The position numbers and the translations under genes are program-made. From positions 930,001-994,000 of the forward strand of contig NZ_CP024160.1 of NCBI RefSeq assembly GCF_002736145.1: DNA of 64,000 nt, in the 5' to 3' direction. This DNA comes from Collinsella aerofaciens. Lineage in GTDB: Bacteria; Actinomycetota; Coriobacteriia; Coriobacteriales; Coriobacteriaceae. Below the pieces are notes generated by a model. That model did no database searches. It was given only the letters and a program-made list of their open reading frames with translations, and had not been told where the DNA came from. Below are positions 1 through 8,606 of the stretch, one piece after another (position 1 is the stretch's first letter; each line of letters opens with the position of its first letter).

Positions 1-2486
1 ACCACAAGCTGCGCCACCACATTTGCGATATTGATCTCGCGCCAGCCATAGGGCTTTTGCTGGTACTTGCGCTGAATATCGCCCATAGCGGTATCCAAGT
101 GACGCTGATGCTGAACTCGGAGGTAATCTTCAACCTCCTTAAGGGCGCGCGCATTCCCAGCGTCCATGCCATCGAGCCCAGTTTGAATGTTGCCCGCCAG
201 CGTGGAGCGGATATCGGAATCGTCCTTGACCGGCGCGCCGATATAGCCAGCCTTACTAAAGATTACGTCGCACAGCTGCGCCAGCACCTGCTCAAAGACC
301 TGGGCGGGCTTGGCCGCGCGGACCTCAACCATGCGGCCATCGACCGCACAACGTGCATGGAGCACGGCCTCGCTCAAAAGGATGTCAGCCTCTTTCTCGT
401 TAAAGTCCTTCTCGCGCATTTTGGCCTCGACAATCTGGCGGGTACTCGGCGGTAGCTCCTGCAGGTTGCGCGTCTGGGCGTACATGCAAATCTTAGCGGC
501 GTTGACGAGTGGGGCCCAATAATCCACCTCGTCGCTCAAGGCCACGATGGCCTTATCCACGGATTTCAATGCCAGCTCGGCATCGTCCGCACGGCCCAGA
601 TCGCTGGCCATAGTCACCACGGATAGTTCCATGCCGCCCATGTTGGATCCATGAATCGAGCCATCCACGTAGCGGTCAAAGGGGAAGTCGTTGGTCCCGC
701 GATTGAGCTTGCGCGCAGTGTAGATGCTATCGAACAGGCGCTTCTTGATAGACTCGATCACCTTAGCGTTGTCAATCGGAGTCTGCGCAATCTCCTGCGC
801 AATTTCCTGCTCCTCGTCGGTAAGGAAGCTGTAGGTATCACCCTGGCGCGCAACGTAGTTTTCGCGCTCCAAGCGGGCGAGAGATTCCTTGACGCGGTCC
901 TTGAGGGCGCGCTTGTCCACGTCCAGGCTATCAATCATGAAGATGGAGATGTTCTCGACCGAGGCCTTAACGTAGCCGATGTAGCGGATCAAGTACAGGA
1001 GCTTAAGCACCCGGACATCGTAGCTCTCAAGACCTTCTGCGTTTTCAGACGCGCGCTCCGCACAGACAACGACCTGAATGATGCCGTGCTCCAGATCCTT
1101 GGAGATTGTGTCGAAGAAACGCCAGAACGGCACGAGCGCGCCGGTCTGCTCATGCTGGATAGCCTGAGCACTCTCCTGGAAAGCGCTCAGCATGGAACGC
1201 TCGCCCGTGGACATGTGCTTGGCCTTGACACCGTGCTTGCGCACCTCGGTCATGACGTCGGGCAGGAGCTTAAACTGATAGCCCACAAACGGGTAGCTGG
1301 CGACAAACTCCTTGGCGTTGGCATAGCCCGCAAGATCGGCGCGCGACTCTTCAAAGGTGAAGTTATTTTTGAGGACGGCGGAGTCCTGCTTATAGAGTTG
1401 GGCAAGTGTATCGGCCGCCGGTGCGGTCTTCTCGAGCACACGGCGCTGGATAACCTCGTCCACGCTGGAGCTGGAGAGCGAAAGGCGGGTATTGAAGCGG
1501 CCTTGGATCTTTGAAAAGTCGTTGCCCACGGGCAGACTCAGGTTGTCGATGGCCTCCTGGCTCGTGACCATCACCCACACGCGGCCACCGCAGGCGGCAC
1601 CCAGCTCCTCGACGATGGTCTGAAGACTCAACATAAGGCTTGGATCCCGGTCGTTTGTAATAAACTGACCCACCTCGTCGACCATAAAGAGCAAACGGTA
1701 GTTGCCGCCGTGGGCCGCTGCCTGAGCGTCTACGTAGTCCTTGACCTTTTTGGCAAAGACATCGGGAGCCAAAACCTCGTCCTCAGAACCCTCAAGCCAG
1801 TTCCATGCGGCCTTTTCGCTCATGCCGAGCACGCTCTGCAGCACCTCGACGACGTCGTCCTCAAAGTAGCTGTAGGTGTCGCGGGTCTGGAGCCAGGACT
1901 CGCCGTTGACGCGCTCAAAGGCCTCGCGGAACTCCTGGGTCTTGCCCAGGGAATCGATGTGTTCCTCGAGCTTTGCAAGCTTTAGGTCCTCGCCGTAGAA
2001 GCCGCGCGCCTCGTAGAACATGCGCTCAAAGCCGCGAAGCAGCGCCGTGGGAGCCGTATCGCCCTGCTTCCACTGGCCCGCCTTGCTATCGATGTTAAAG
2101 AGGATGGCCTGCGTGGACACCGAGCAGGCGCGCTCCATGGCAGCCTCGACCATGGGGTCGACGATCTTGCCGTCAAAGTAGCGGATGGCGCTCTTGCCGC
2201 CGATCTGGCGATTCTCGAGCAGGTAGCTAAGCATCTTGAGGAAGTGCGATTTACCGGAACCGAAGAAACCACTGATCCACACACCGATCTTGTCGGTGGG
2301 CACATCGATGGCATCGCCGTAGGCCTTGAAGAACGTGGCAAAGTGCCTCTGCAACTCGCGCGTCACCACGTACTCGTCAAGCTCCTGGCGGATGGACCCA
2401 TCTTTTGAATCCTGGACCTTGACCACGCCGTTGATGGAGCGGTTGATGTCTTTAGCAAAGAGGTCGCGAATGATCGTGTTGTCCAT
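1..2486 (-). CDS. brxC: BREX P-loop ATPase BrxC (3' end outside window)
   Basis: Large P-loop NTPase of the BREX phage-defence system; in known BREX loci it works with BrxB, PglX and PglZ. The frame is open for 828 codons from ATG 2486 to the left edge, so the gene is partial. A Walker A (GFFGSGKS, residues about 73-80) follows a BrxC-type N-terminus (RDLFAKDINRSINGVVK), and a Walker B-like LLFMVDE lies near residue 270. AAAGGAG sits 5 bases before the ATG. It follows brxB by 78 bp on the same strand. The brxA-brxB-brxC order is that of type 1 BREX; the expected pglX, pglZ and brxL would lie to the left. Family assignment is by recalled sequence features, not by search. Confidence 0.9.
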   Translation of the reverse strand, partial: MDNTIIRDLFAKDINRSINGVVKVQDSKDGSIRQELDEYVVTRELQRHFATFFKAYGDAIDVPTDKIGVWISGFFGSGKSHFLKMLSYLLENRQIGGKSAIRYFDGKIVDPMVEAAMERACSVSTQAILFNIDSKAGQWKQGDTAPTALLRGFERMFYEARGFYGEDLKLAKLEEHIDSLGKTQEFREAFERVNGESWLQTRDTYSYFEDDVVEVLQSVLGMSEKAAWNWLEGSEDEVLAPDVFAKKVKDYVDAQAAAHGGNYRLLFMVDEVGQFITNDRDPSLMLSLQTIVEELGAACGGRVWVMVTSQEAIDNLSLPVGNDFSKIQGRFNTRLSLSSSSVDEVIQRRVLEKTAPAADTLAQLYKQDSAVLKNNFTFEESRADLAGYANAKEFVASYPFVGYQFKLLPDVMTEVRKHGVKAKHMSTGERSMLSAFQESAQAIQHEQTGALVPFWRFFDTISKDLEHGIIQVVVCAERASENAEGLESYDVRVLKLLYLIRYIGYVKASVENISIFMIDSLDVDKRALKDRVKESLARLERENYVARQGDTYSFLTDEEQEIAQEIAQTPIDNAKVIESIKKRLFDSIYTARKLNRGTNDFPFDRYVDGSIHGSNMGGMELSVVTMASDLGRADDAELALKSVDKAIVALSDEVDYWAPLVNAAKICMYAQTRNLQELPPSTRQIVEAKMREKDFNEKEADILLSEAVLHARCAVDGRMVEVRAAKPAQVFEQVLAQLCDVIFSKAGYIGAPVKDDSDIRSTLAGNIQTGLDGMDAGNARALKEVEDYLRVQHQRHLDTAMGDIQRKYQQKPYGWREINIANVVAQLV

Positions 2487-2564
2487 GGGTGCTCCTTTGG
2501 GTTTGGGAACGTTATGGCAAAGGGTTGTTACCGGCGGCAGGGACTTGCCTGCGAGGAGCCGTGC

Positions 2565-3257
2565 TTACGAGATATCGATGGCGCGGTAGTAGTTGTCGGC
2601 CGGCAGACGGTTAAAGAGCTGGAAAGAAGAGCCGTTGAAACTGCCCGGATAGGCGGCGACCACAGGCACCTCATCAAAATCCGCAAGCATGCAGTGGAGA
2701 AGCGTGTGTATGCGAAAGAACGGGAAAACCTCGCCCGCGCCGGTGAGGAGAACGACGTCTCCAGGCGCGTGCGGCTCGGTCTGCTCAAGGATGTACGCGG
2801 CGACTTTCTCGGGCGAGGCGAACTTGGCCACGTCCTCGAGCACGCGCTGGGTACCGCGGCGCTCCTCTTGGTGCGGGATAGCCTTGAGGACACGGCGCTT
2901 TTCGAGAATGGCCAGCACGGCGTCGTAAAGGTTCACGACCTTGAGCGTGCACGGAAGCTTGTCGGCCTCGGCATCGCGTGAAAGGGTGTCAAATAATGCA
3001 CGCGCCTCAAACTCCAGCGCGGGGTCATAGCAAAAAGTGTGGAAGCCGATCTCATTGCCTATGCCCTTGTTGGCCAAAAAGTCCTCGCTGCACAGGCACT
3101 CGCGCAGAAGCTGCGCACGGCGCTCAAATTCCTGACAGGCGTGCTCGGAGCGGGCATGCGCCGCCACGACGCTCTTGCGGGAATGGATGCCGATATTGGT
3201 AGTGAGATCGGTCGCCGGGGTGATAACAGGGCCGACGGCACTTTCGACGGGAGCCAC
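2565..3257 (-). CDS. brxB: BREX protein BrxB (DUF1788)
   Basis: Small BREX core protein, needed for defence in characterised type 1 systems, molecular role not settled. The 230-aa product carries the DUF1788 signatures LANKGIGNEIGF (about residues 61-72), a central FPFFRIHTLLHC and the C-terminal PVVAAYPGSFNG...NYYRAIDI. The GTG start at 3257 lies one base past the brxA stop and lacks a good ribosome site, which suggests translational coupling to brxA. The first 35 or so residues do not resemble the usual family start, so a later start is possible. It lies between brxA and brxC in one transcription unit. Confidence 0.88.
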   Translation of the reverse strand: MAPVESAVGPVITPATDLTTNIGIHSRKSVVAAHARSEHACQEFERRAQLLRECLCSEDFLANKGIGNEIGFHTFCYDPALEFEARALFDTLSRDAEADKLPCTLKVVNLYDAVLAILEKRRVLKAIPHQEERRGTQRVLEDVAKFASPEKVAAYILEQTEPHAPGDVVLLTGAGEVFPFFRIHTLLHCMLADFDEVPVVAAYPGSFNGSSFQLFNRLPADNYYRAIDIS

Positions 3258-3258
3258 G

Positions 3259-3942
3259 CTACATCACTGCCCTGCCGGTAAGGGCCGCGATAAGCGACTG
3301 CTCGCCCAGCTGAACCAAGGCTCGCTCGACATCGGAATCGAGGAAGAGTGGTGACAGGCGCTCGGACTCCGGGCCCTGGCCCTCGCCGATAAGGCCGGCA
3401 TGGCGGAGCGTCTGGCGGAGCGAGCCCTTAATGCGCTTGACCGTGGCCTCAGTCCAGCGGGCCGCGTCCGGATACTCCGTGGTAAAGCGTGTCATAAAGG
3501 CGTTGAGGTCAACCGCCGTAAAGGCACAATCGAAGTTTTGTAGGCGCTCCCCTACCTCGACGAGCACGAGCTCGCGCACGATATCGTAGCGGCAGATCAT
3601 GCTGTAGAAGATGGCCTGGTCCGCCTGCGTGGGAGTGCCGGATGCCATGAGCCTGGTTAGGGATGACGCAGCCTCGACGGCGGTTTTGGGGTCGATGCCG
3701 CGCGCGGCGCATACGGCGTCCGTGGGCACCATGGTGTCAAGGCGGCGAAGGCACACGGTTGCGCGGTTGGCGACCATGCGCTCCGTGGGATATTGAAAGA
3801 GGTTCTCGCTCTTTACGCGTACAATGACCTGCTCGTCGCTTGCGCCCTGCATACGAAGGGCAGCGACGATGCGCATCTCATGCGGGAGGAATTGCTCGCG
3901 GGTGAGCACCCCCCCCCGAACGCTTTTTGTGGTTACATCCAC
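3259..3942 (-). CDS. brxA: BREX protein BrxA (DUF1819)
   Basis: First gene of the BREX cluster. In characterised systems BrxA is a small DNA-binding protein. The predicted 227-aa product fits DUF1819: a start region of the type SVRGGVLTREQFLPHEMRIVAA, then SENLFQYPTERMVANRATVCLRRL. The frame extends upstream to 4011, but GTG 3942 is preferred because GGAG lies 8 bases before it and the family start is near this point. The stop at 3259-3261 nearly touches the brxB start. A run of eight or so C on the plus strand at 3910-3917 falls inside the gene near the N-terminus and is a possible phase-variation or assembly-error spot. Confidence 0.85.
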   Translation of the reverse strand: MDVTTKSVRGGVLTREQFLPHEMRIVAALRMQGASDEQVIVRVKSENLFQYPTERMVANRATVCLRRLDTMVPTDAVCAARGIDPKTAVEAASSLTRLMASGTPTQADQAIFYSMICRYDIVRELVLVEVGERLQNFDCAFTAVDLNAFMTRFTTEYPDAARWTEATVKRIKGSLRQTLRHAGLIGEGQGPESERLSPLFLDSDVERALVQLGEQSLIAALTGRAVM

Positions 3943-4210
3943 AGTACACGCTCCAAGGGTGTCAAAGGCTGTCACAAGTGCGCCGCAACCCGGCAGGCAG
4001 GCGCGGCGCACATGACAATAATCATACCTGTTGGTAAAAAAGTTACCACGCCCAGAGTTTCAAATGTTGAGCAACAAAATTTAATCCGGTTAACGGTCAT
4101 TTTCGCAGCTTAGAAACTTTAACGAGGTCGCCCCAAATCACACTTGCCAGACAACCGCGCTTACGAATGCAGGCACGCACACGCCCAACGCCACCCTCCG
4201 CTATATTCAA
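3943..4210. promoter_or_regulatory. Intergenic region upstream of brxA and the phd antitoxin
   Basis: Divergent control region between the minus-strand BREX genes and the plus-strand antitoxin, locally AT-richer than its surroundings (about 4015-4120). A short inverted repeat, GGTAA ... TTACC, sits at 4032-4047. I see no convincing -35/-10 pair and no gene. Confidence 0.35.
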
Positions 4211-4236
4211 CATAGAGTTCTACATATGATTCTATG
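4211..4236. promoter_or_regulatory. Putative autoregulatory operator of the antitoxin
   Basis: CATAGA at 4211-4216 and TCTATG at 4231-4236 form an inverted repeat around an AT-rich centre, ending just before the AAGGAG ribosome site of the antitoxin gene. Phd/YefM antitoxins bind palindromes at this position, so autorepression is the natural reading. Inference only. Confidence 0.5.
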
Positions 4237-4249
4237 TAAGGAGTTTCGT

Positions 4250-4531
4250 ATGCCTGTCGTAAAGCCTATTTCCGATCTGCAGCGCAACTCTGGCGCTATT
4301 GCAGAGAGCTGCCGCAAGACCAAAGAGCCCGTCTGCCTAACCAAAAACGGGTCGGCGTCGCTTGTCGTCATGGATGCCGAGGCCTATGGCGATCAGACGC
4401 GCGCACTAACCACCATTCAGGAACGCGAAGATCACATTCAACGTACCATCGCTCGTGGTTACGACGACCTCACCAACGGTCGTGTGCGCCCCTGGAAACA
4501 AGCAAAAGCTGAGGCAGATCGCAAAAGCTGA
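4250..4531 (+). CDS. Phd/YefM-type antitoxin, orphan, frameshifted C-terminus
   Basis: Antitoxin of a type II toxin-antitoxin pair. The 93-aa product begins MPVVKPISDLQRN and has the family pattern PVCLTKNGSASLVVMD. ATG 4250 is chosen because AAGGAG lies 7 bases upstream; an in-frame ATG at 4226 has no ribosome site and lies in the operator. A 19-bp tandem duplication (4502-4520 = 4521-4539) falls at the 3' end. Removing one copy would change the ending from DRKS to DRMRAIR and move the stop to about 4557. No RelE/Doc-type toxin gene follows; serC begins 165 bp later. Confidence 0.8.
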   Translation: MPVVKPISDLQRNSGAIAESCRKTKEPVCLTKNGSASLVVMDAEAYGDQTRALTTIQEREDHIQRTIARGYDDLTNGRVRPWKQAKAEADRKS

Positions 4532-4539
4532 GGCAGATC
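4502..4539 (+). repeat. 19-bp perfect tandem duplication in the antitoxin 3' end
   Basis: Two adjacent identical copies of GCAAAAGCTGAGGCAGATC. Nineteen is not a multiple of three, so the duplication shifts the frame and creates the present TGA stop at 4529-4531. Confidence 0.95.
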
Positions 4540-4695
4540 GGATGCGAGCCATCAGGTAAGGTCGCCCCTCCCCCATGTAACCATCCTGTAAATCATAGCG
4601 GCACACTCGAGTTTTACCGTGATGCGGTCGCGCCCGGCGCTCCACTGTGCTAAAGTATCCCGAACGTTCAAACGACTACGAGGGGGAACTAGAAG

Positions 4696-5820
4696 ATGGC
4701 ACGTGTGCACAACTTCTCAGCTGGCCCGGCCGCGCTGCCTACAAGCGTGCTCGCCGAGATCGCCGACGAGATGATGGACTACCGCGGTTGCGGCATGTCC
4801 GTGCTCGAGATGAGCCATCGATCTAGCATGTACCAGCAGATCATCGACGACGCCGAGGCAACCCTGCGCCGTCTGCTGAGCATCCCCGACAACTACCGTG
4901 TCCTGTTTTTGCAGGGCGGTGCCACGCTACAGTTTGCGGGCATCCCCATGAACCTCATGCGCCGCGGCCGCGCCGGCTACGTCGTGACCGGCAACTTCGC
5001 CAACAAGGCGTACAAAGAGGCTGCCAAGTACGGCGAGGCCGTGCTGCTCGCGAGCTCAGAGGACACCAATTTCGACCGCATTCCCACCATGGCCAATATC
5101 AACGCGCGCATTGCCGCCGAGGCCGAGGGCGATGGGCTCGACTACGTCTACATCTGCCAGAACAACACCATCTTTGGCACCATGTACCACGAGCTGCCCA
5201 GCTGCGGCGATGTGCCGCTGGTCGCCGATGTCTCGAGCTGCTTTCTGTCGCAGCCGCTCGACGTCGAGCGCTACGGGCTCATTTACGCCGGCGCGCAGAA
5301 AAACGCCGGCGCCGCGGGCGTGACCGTGGTCATCGTGCGCGACGACCTCATCGCAGATGGCCCCGCCTTTGCGCAGACGCCGCAGTACCTGGACCTCAAG
5401 ACCCAGGCCGCCAAGGGATCCATGCTCAATACGCCTAACACCTTTGGTATCTACGTATGCGGCAAGGTGTTCCATTGGGTGGAGCAGACCGGTGGACTTG
5501 TCGCCATGGCCGAGCGCAACTGGGCCAAAGCCAACCTGCTCTACGACCTGCTCGAGCACAGCGAGCTGTTCCATGGCACCACACAGGCCGACAGCCGCTC
5601 CATCGCCAACGTCACCTTCCGCACCGGCGACGCCGAGCTCGATGCGGCCTTTGTTGCAGGCGCCGCCGAGCACCAGATTCAAAACGTCAAGGGCCATCGC
5701 CTGGTGGGCGGCATGCGCGCCAGCGTCTACAACGCCGTAACCATGGAAGACGTGCAGGCACTGGCCTCGTACATGAAGAACTTCGAAGCGCAGCATAGTT
5801 TGAGTCCGCGATCTAACTAG
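4696..5820 (+). CDS. serC: Phosphoserine aminotransferase SerC
   Basis: PLP enzyme of serine synthesis: transfers the amino group of glutamate to 3-phosphohydroxypyruvate. The 374-aa product starts VHNFSAGPAALP and contains LFLQGGATLQF and the Schiff-base lysine in AGAQKNAGAAG (about residue 202); this is the normal length for the family. GAGGGGG lies before the ATG. It is followed 69 bp later by serA on the same strand, so the pair covers two consecutive steps of the pathway. A likely extended -10 (TGCTAAAGT) lies near 4648-4656. Confidence 0.96.
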   Translation: MARVHNFSAGPAALPTSVLAEIADEMMDYRGCGMSVLEMSHRSSMYQQIIDDAEATLRRLLSIPDNYRVLFLQGGATLQFAGIPMNLMRRGRAGYVVTGNFANKAYKEAAKYGEAVLLASSEDTNFDRIPTMANINARIAAEAEGDGLDYVYICQNNTIFGTMYHELPSCGDVPLVADVSSCFLSQPLDVERYGLIYAGAQKNAGAAGVTVVIVRDDLIADGPAFAQTPQYLDLKTQAAKGSMLNTPNTFGIYVCGKVFHWVEQTGGLVAMAERNWAKANLLYDLLEHSELFHGTTQADSRSIANVTFRTGDAELDAAFVAGAAEHQIQNVKGHRLVGGMRASVYNAVTMEDVQALASYMKNFEAQHSLSPRSN

Positions 5821-5889
5821 CCCGCAACGCGCGGGCCGACCAGCCACTTCAAACCACTTGTTTTAAACAAACCTGCTAAGGAGTTTTCC

Positions 5890-7053
5890 ATGCGCAAAAT
5901 TAAAACCATCGACGACATCACCAAGGACGGCAAGGTCGAGTTTGGCGAGGGCTACGAGTTTGTGGGCACCGCCGAGGAGGCAGACGCCATCCTGATGCGC
6001 TCCACCGACCTGCACGGCTACGAGCTGCCCGAAGGCACCCGCGCCATCGCCCGCTGCGGCGCCGGCGTCAACAACATCCCCGTCGAGGAGTATGCCAAGA
6101 AGGGCGTCGTCGTCTTTAACTCCCCCGGCGCCAACAGCAACGCCGTCAAGGAGCTCGTCCTGGGCATGCTGGTGCTTTCGAGCCGTGGCGTGGTGCAGTC
6201 GATGAACTGGGTGCGCGACAACGCCGACGACCCCGAGATCCAGGTCGACGCCGAAAAGGCCAAGAAGGCCTTTGTGGGCCGCGAGCTCAAGGGCAAGCGC
6301 ATCGGTGTCATCGGTCTGGGCAACGTAGGCTCCAAGGTCGCCAACGCCTGCGTCGACCTGGGCATGGACGTATACGGCTACGATCCGTTCATTTCCGTCG
6401 AGCATGCGTGGGTGCTGAGCCGCGAGGTGCAGCGCGTGGGTACGCTCGAGGACCTCTGCCGCGGCTGCGACTACCTCACCGTGCACGTACCCAGCAAGGC
6501 CGACACCATCGGCATGATCAGCACCGAGCAGATTAACCTGCTGGCACCCGACGCTGTGCTCATCAACTACGCACGCGAGACCATCATTGACGAGGACGCC
6601 GTTGACGCCGCTCTGCGCGAGGGCAAGCTCAGCTGGTTTAGCTGCGACTTCGCCACGCCCAAGACCGTCAGGATGCCCAATACGTTTATCACCACGCACT
6701 CGGGCGCCGGCACCGGCGAGGCCGAGGCCAACTGTGCCGACATGGCCATCAGCGAGCTCAAGGATTACCTGGAGAACGGTAACATCGCGCACAGCGTCAA
6801 CTACCCCGCCTGCAGCATGGGCAAGGCGCGCGCTGCGAGCCGCATCGCCTGCCTGCACGCCAACGTGCCCAACATGATCGGCCAGATCACGGCAATCCTG
6901 GCCAAGGACAATGCCAACGTGCAGCGAATGACCAACGAGTCCGCCGGCGAGAACGCCTACACCATGTTCGACACGGACGAGCACCTGGACGGCAGCACCA
7001 TCGAGGCTCTCAAGCAGATTCCGTCGATGTATCGCGTGCGTGTGATCAAATAG
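5890..7053 (+). CDS. serA: D-3-phosphoglycerate dehydrogenase SerA (short form)
   Basis: NAD-dependent oxidation of 3-phosphoglycerate, the committed step of serine synthesis. The 387-aa product has the substrate domain with ARCGAGVNNIP, the Rossmann motif VIGLGNVGS (about residues 140-148), the catalytic segment NYARETIIDED and the catalytic His in TTHSGAGTGEAE. A C-terminal ACT domain (about 315-387) suggests serine feedback. It lacks the intervening domain of the long bacterial forms. AAGGAG lies 6 bases before the ATG. Second gene of the serC-serA unit, ended by a hairpin at 7094-7122. Confidence 0.96.
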   Translation: MRKIKTIDDITKDGKVEFGEGYEFVGTAEEADAILMRSTDLHGYELPEGTRAIARCGAGVNNIPVEEYAKKGVVVFNSPGANSNAVKELVLGMLVLSSRGVVQSMNWVRDNADDPEIQVDAEKAKKAFVGRELKGKRIGVIGLGNVGSKVANACVDLGMDVYGYDPFISVEHAWVLSREVQRVGTLEDLCRGCDYLTVHVPSKADTIGMISTEQINLLAPDAVLINYARETIIDEDAVDAALREGKLSWFSCDFATPKTVRMPNTFITTHSGAGTGEAEANCADMAISELKDYLENGNIAHSVNYPACSMGKARAASRIACLHANVPNMIGQITAILAKDNANVQRMTNESAGENAYTMFDTDEHLDGSTIEALKQIPSMYRVRVIK

Positions 7054-7093
7054 CGCCGGTGCCAAGCCTGCCAGGCAGGCCATGAAGCCCATT

Positions 7094-7130
7094 CGGCCCC
7101 CGTTTTCACGAAACGGGGGCCGATTTTGTT
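7094..7130 (+). terminator. Rho-independent terminator of serC-serA
   Basis: Perfect 12-bp stem (7094-7105 with 7111-7122), 5-base loop, then ATTTTGTT. Confidence 0.85.
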
Positions 7131-7141
7131 GCTCCGGCTGG

Positions 7142-7328
7142 TTTTGAAAATGCTATCCATAATAAGTTTTTTCGGATAATCGACAGTCCCACCCAAATCA
7201 CTGAGCACACCTGCTTTGATAAACAGCTTTATCAGGGGCTTTAGTAGGTAAAAATCGATCTCTATATATCACATTCAAGTTGACTGTCGATTTTCCGAAA
7301 CAACTTGTTTTGGATAGTATTTTTAAAG
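7142..7328. mobile_element. 187-bp MITE-like element with 46-bp inverted arms
   Basis: Arms 7142-7187 and 7283-7328 match at 39 of 46 positions when one is reverse-complemented; the central 95 bp is AT-rich with its own small hairpin (GATAAA...TTTATC, about 7218-7229). No coding frame or clear target-site duplication is visible. The left border TGGTTTTGAAAA is shared with the arm of the nested palindrome at 21186-21314. It lies between the serA terminator and the 3' end of the nuclease-like gene. This is all I see between 7123 and 7402. Confidence 0.7.
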
Positions 7329-7402
7329 CCCTTCCAAGGCGAAACTGAAGCCTTTTTCGCGCCCAAAACTCTAGTTCACGCGACCGTTTTCCACCCGCGC
7401 GA

Positions 7403-8452
7403 CTACATTTCCGCCCAATTGATAAAAATCTCCTCACGAAGCCGCCGTTCGAGCTCCTGCTGCCGCGGTGTCTTGTCTTTCAGCGGCACATCGAGATAGG
7501 ACATGATGAGCTCCATCACCACGCGGAAGGCATCGGAGTCGGCCAGCTGACCATAGGTCATCAAAACGACGGGATATCCCATGGCTTGCAGCGCCGTCGT
7601 TCGATCGGAGTCCGAGATCTTGGATTCTATGGATCCGTGAATGGCTTTACCTTGGCATTCAACCAGGCACTCTCGGCTGCCGTCCTTATTTGCCAGCAGA
7701 ATATCCGCATAGCGCCTATCAAGCCCCGAAATCAGGCGAGCACTGCGCGTCATGCGAATCTCAACGTTATTGGTAAGGCGCAGCCCTTCGCCGCCGCGCA
7801 ACCTCGTAAGGCCAAACAGCATCGAAGCCTGGACCTCGAGCGGCGATGCCGCCACCCCCGTAATGCATTTCGCGGCACGCGTGAACGATTTAGCGCCGCA
7901 GAGCCCCCGGATCTTATTGACGTACTCTGCAAGCTCAGAGAGCTCAATCAAGGGAGGTCGTTTCCACAAGTCCGTTGGATTCCCCGAGGCATCCTTTACG
8001 TTTTCCCAGCCCAACCGTGCGTCACCCCACCGGCCCCCATATGCCTGCACAAGTGCCGACTTTACCTGAGGCGCAATCTTGCACACGGCAAAGGTGCCGC
8101 ACATCTCATACATGCACATAATCAGACGCTCGTTTGAGACCGAGGAAGCCAGGGACAGCAGGGTAAAGAGTGGGGACGCGACATCGAGGCCAAACTCTGT
8201 CTGCCGCACGGAATCAAACGGCCTCTCCCCGTTCCAAACATGCCTGACAATGCGATCGCCCTTACGCCCGCAGCCGCCCTGCGCCAACACGTGTAACGGG
8301 GTGCCCAGGAAATGCTTGACGAGCGGGTGCTCACAAAGATGCTCCCTGCGCGGATCGTCTACAGAATCGGGCAGGTCCGGCATTATCGCCAAGACCTGTG
8401 GAGGTATCCGGTGATACCGAAAGGCAGATATGTCGCACAGCATGTCATCCAT
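7403..8452 (-). CDS. AbiEi/DUF559-like protein with predicted PD-(D/E)XK nuclease fold (paralogue 1)
   Basis: I do not know a named family for this protein. The N-terminus (LCDISAFRYHR) looks like the AbiEi-type entry helix. The middle resembles the part joining such domains to DUF559. The C-terminal part reads RYADILL...CLVECQGK...RTTALQAMGYPVVLM, laid out like the D...E-x-(Q/D)-G/K core of Vsr/DUF559 nucleases. The protein at 16872-18080 is a clear distant paralogue (YEMCGTF/FEICGSY, SPLEVQASML/SPLETAFVMML, and the last block). Start ATG 8452 is uncertain; the frame opens to 8500 and no strong ribosome site is seen. Function may be nucleolytic or regulatory; this is inference. Confidence 0.6.
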   Translation of the reverse strand: MDDMLCDISAFRYHRIPPQVLAIMPDLPDSVDDPRREHLCEHPLVKHFLGTPLHVLAQGGCGRKGDRIVRHVWNGERPFDSVRQTEFGLDVASPLFTLLSLASSVSNERLIMCMYEMCGTFAVCKIAPQVKSALVQAYGGRWGDARLGWENVKDASGNPTDLWKRPPLIELSELAEYVNKIRGLCGAKSFTRAAKCITGVAASPLEVQASMLFGLTRLRGGEGLRLTNNVEIRMTRSARLISGLDRRYADILLANKDGSRECLVECQGKAIHGSIESKISDSDRTTALQAMGYPVVLMTYGQLADSDAFRVVMELIMSYLDVPLKDKTPRQQELERRLREEIFINWAEM

Positions 8453-8606
8453 AAAGGCTACGTACCCACCGCGCCGTTTGTGAACCCGCTCGGACGGCAA
8501 ACGCGCTGGCTCGGCCTGCGAACGGTAAATACTGCTGCGCGCACGTCACGAATCTCTCGGGAGGCTTACAATCGGTTTGGAAAGCAGACTGATTGTGAGG
8601 TTGCAT

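Noticed and set aside
4558-4640. Remnant of a toxin gene after the antitoxin (plus strand, LEFYRDAVA)
   Set aside because: Only a few residues resemble a toxin; no start, ribosome site or continued frame.
5863-7092. 409-codon open frame on the minus strand opposite serA
   Set aside because: Shadow of the high-GC coding frame; serA has clear family motifs and ribosome site, the antisense product is Val/Ala/Leu/Gly/His-biased with no recognisable motif.
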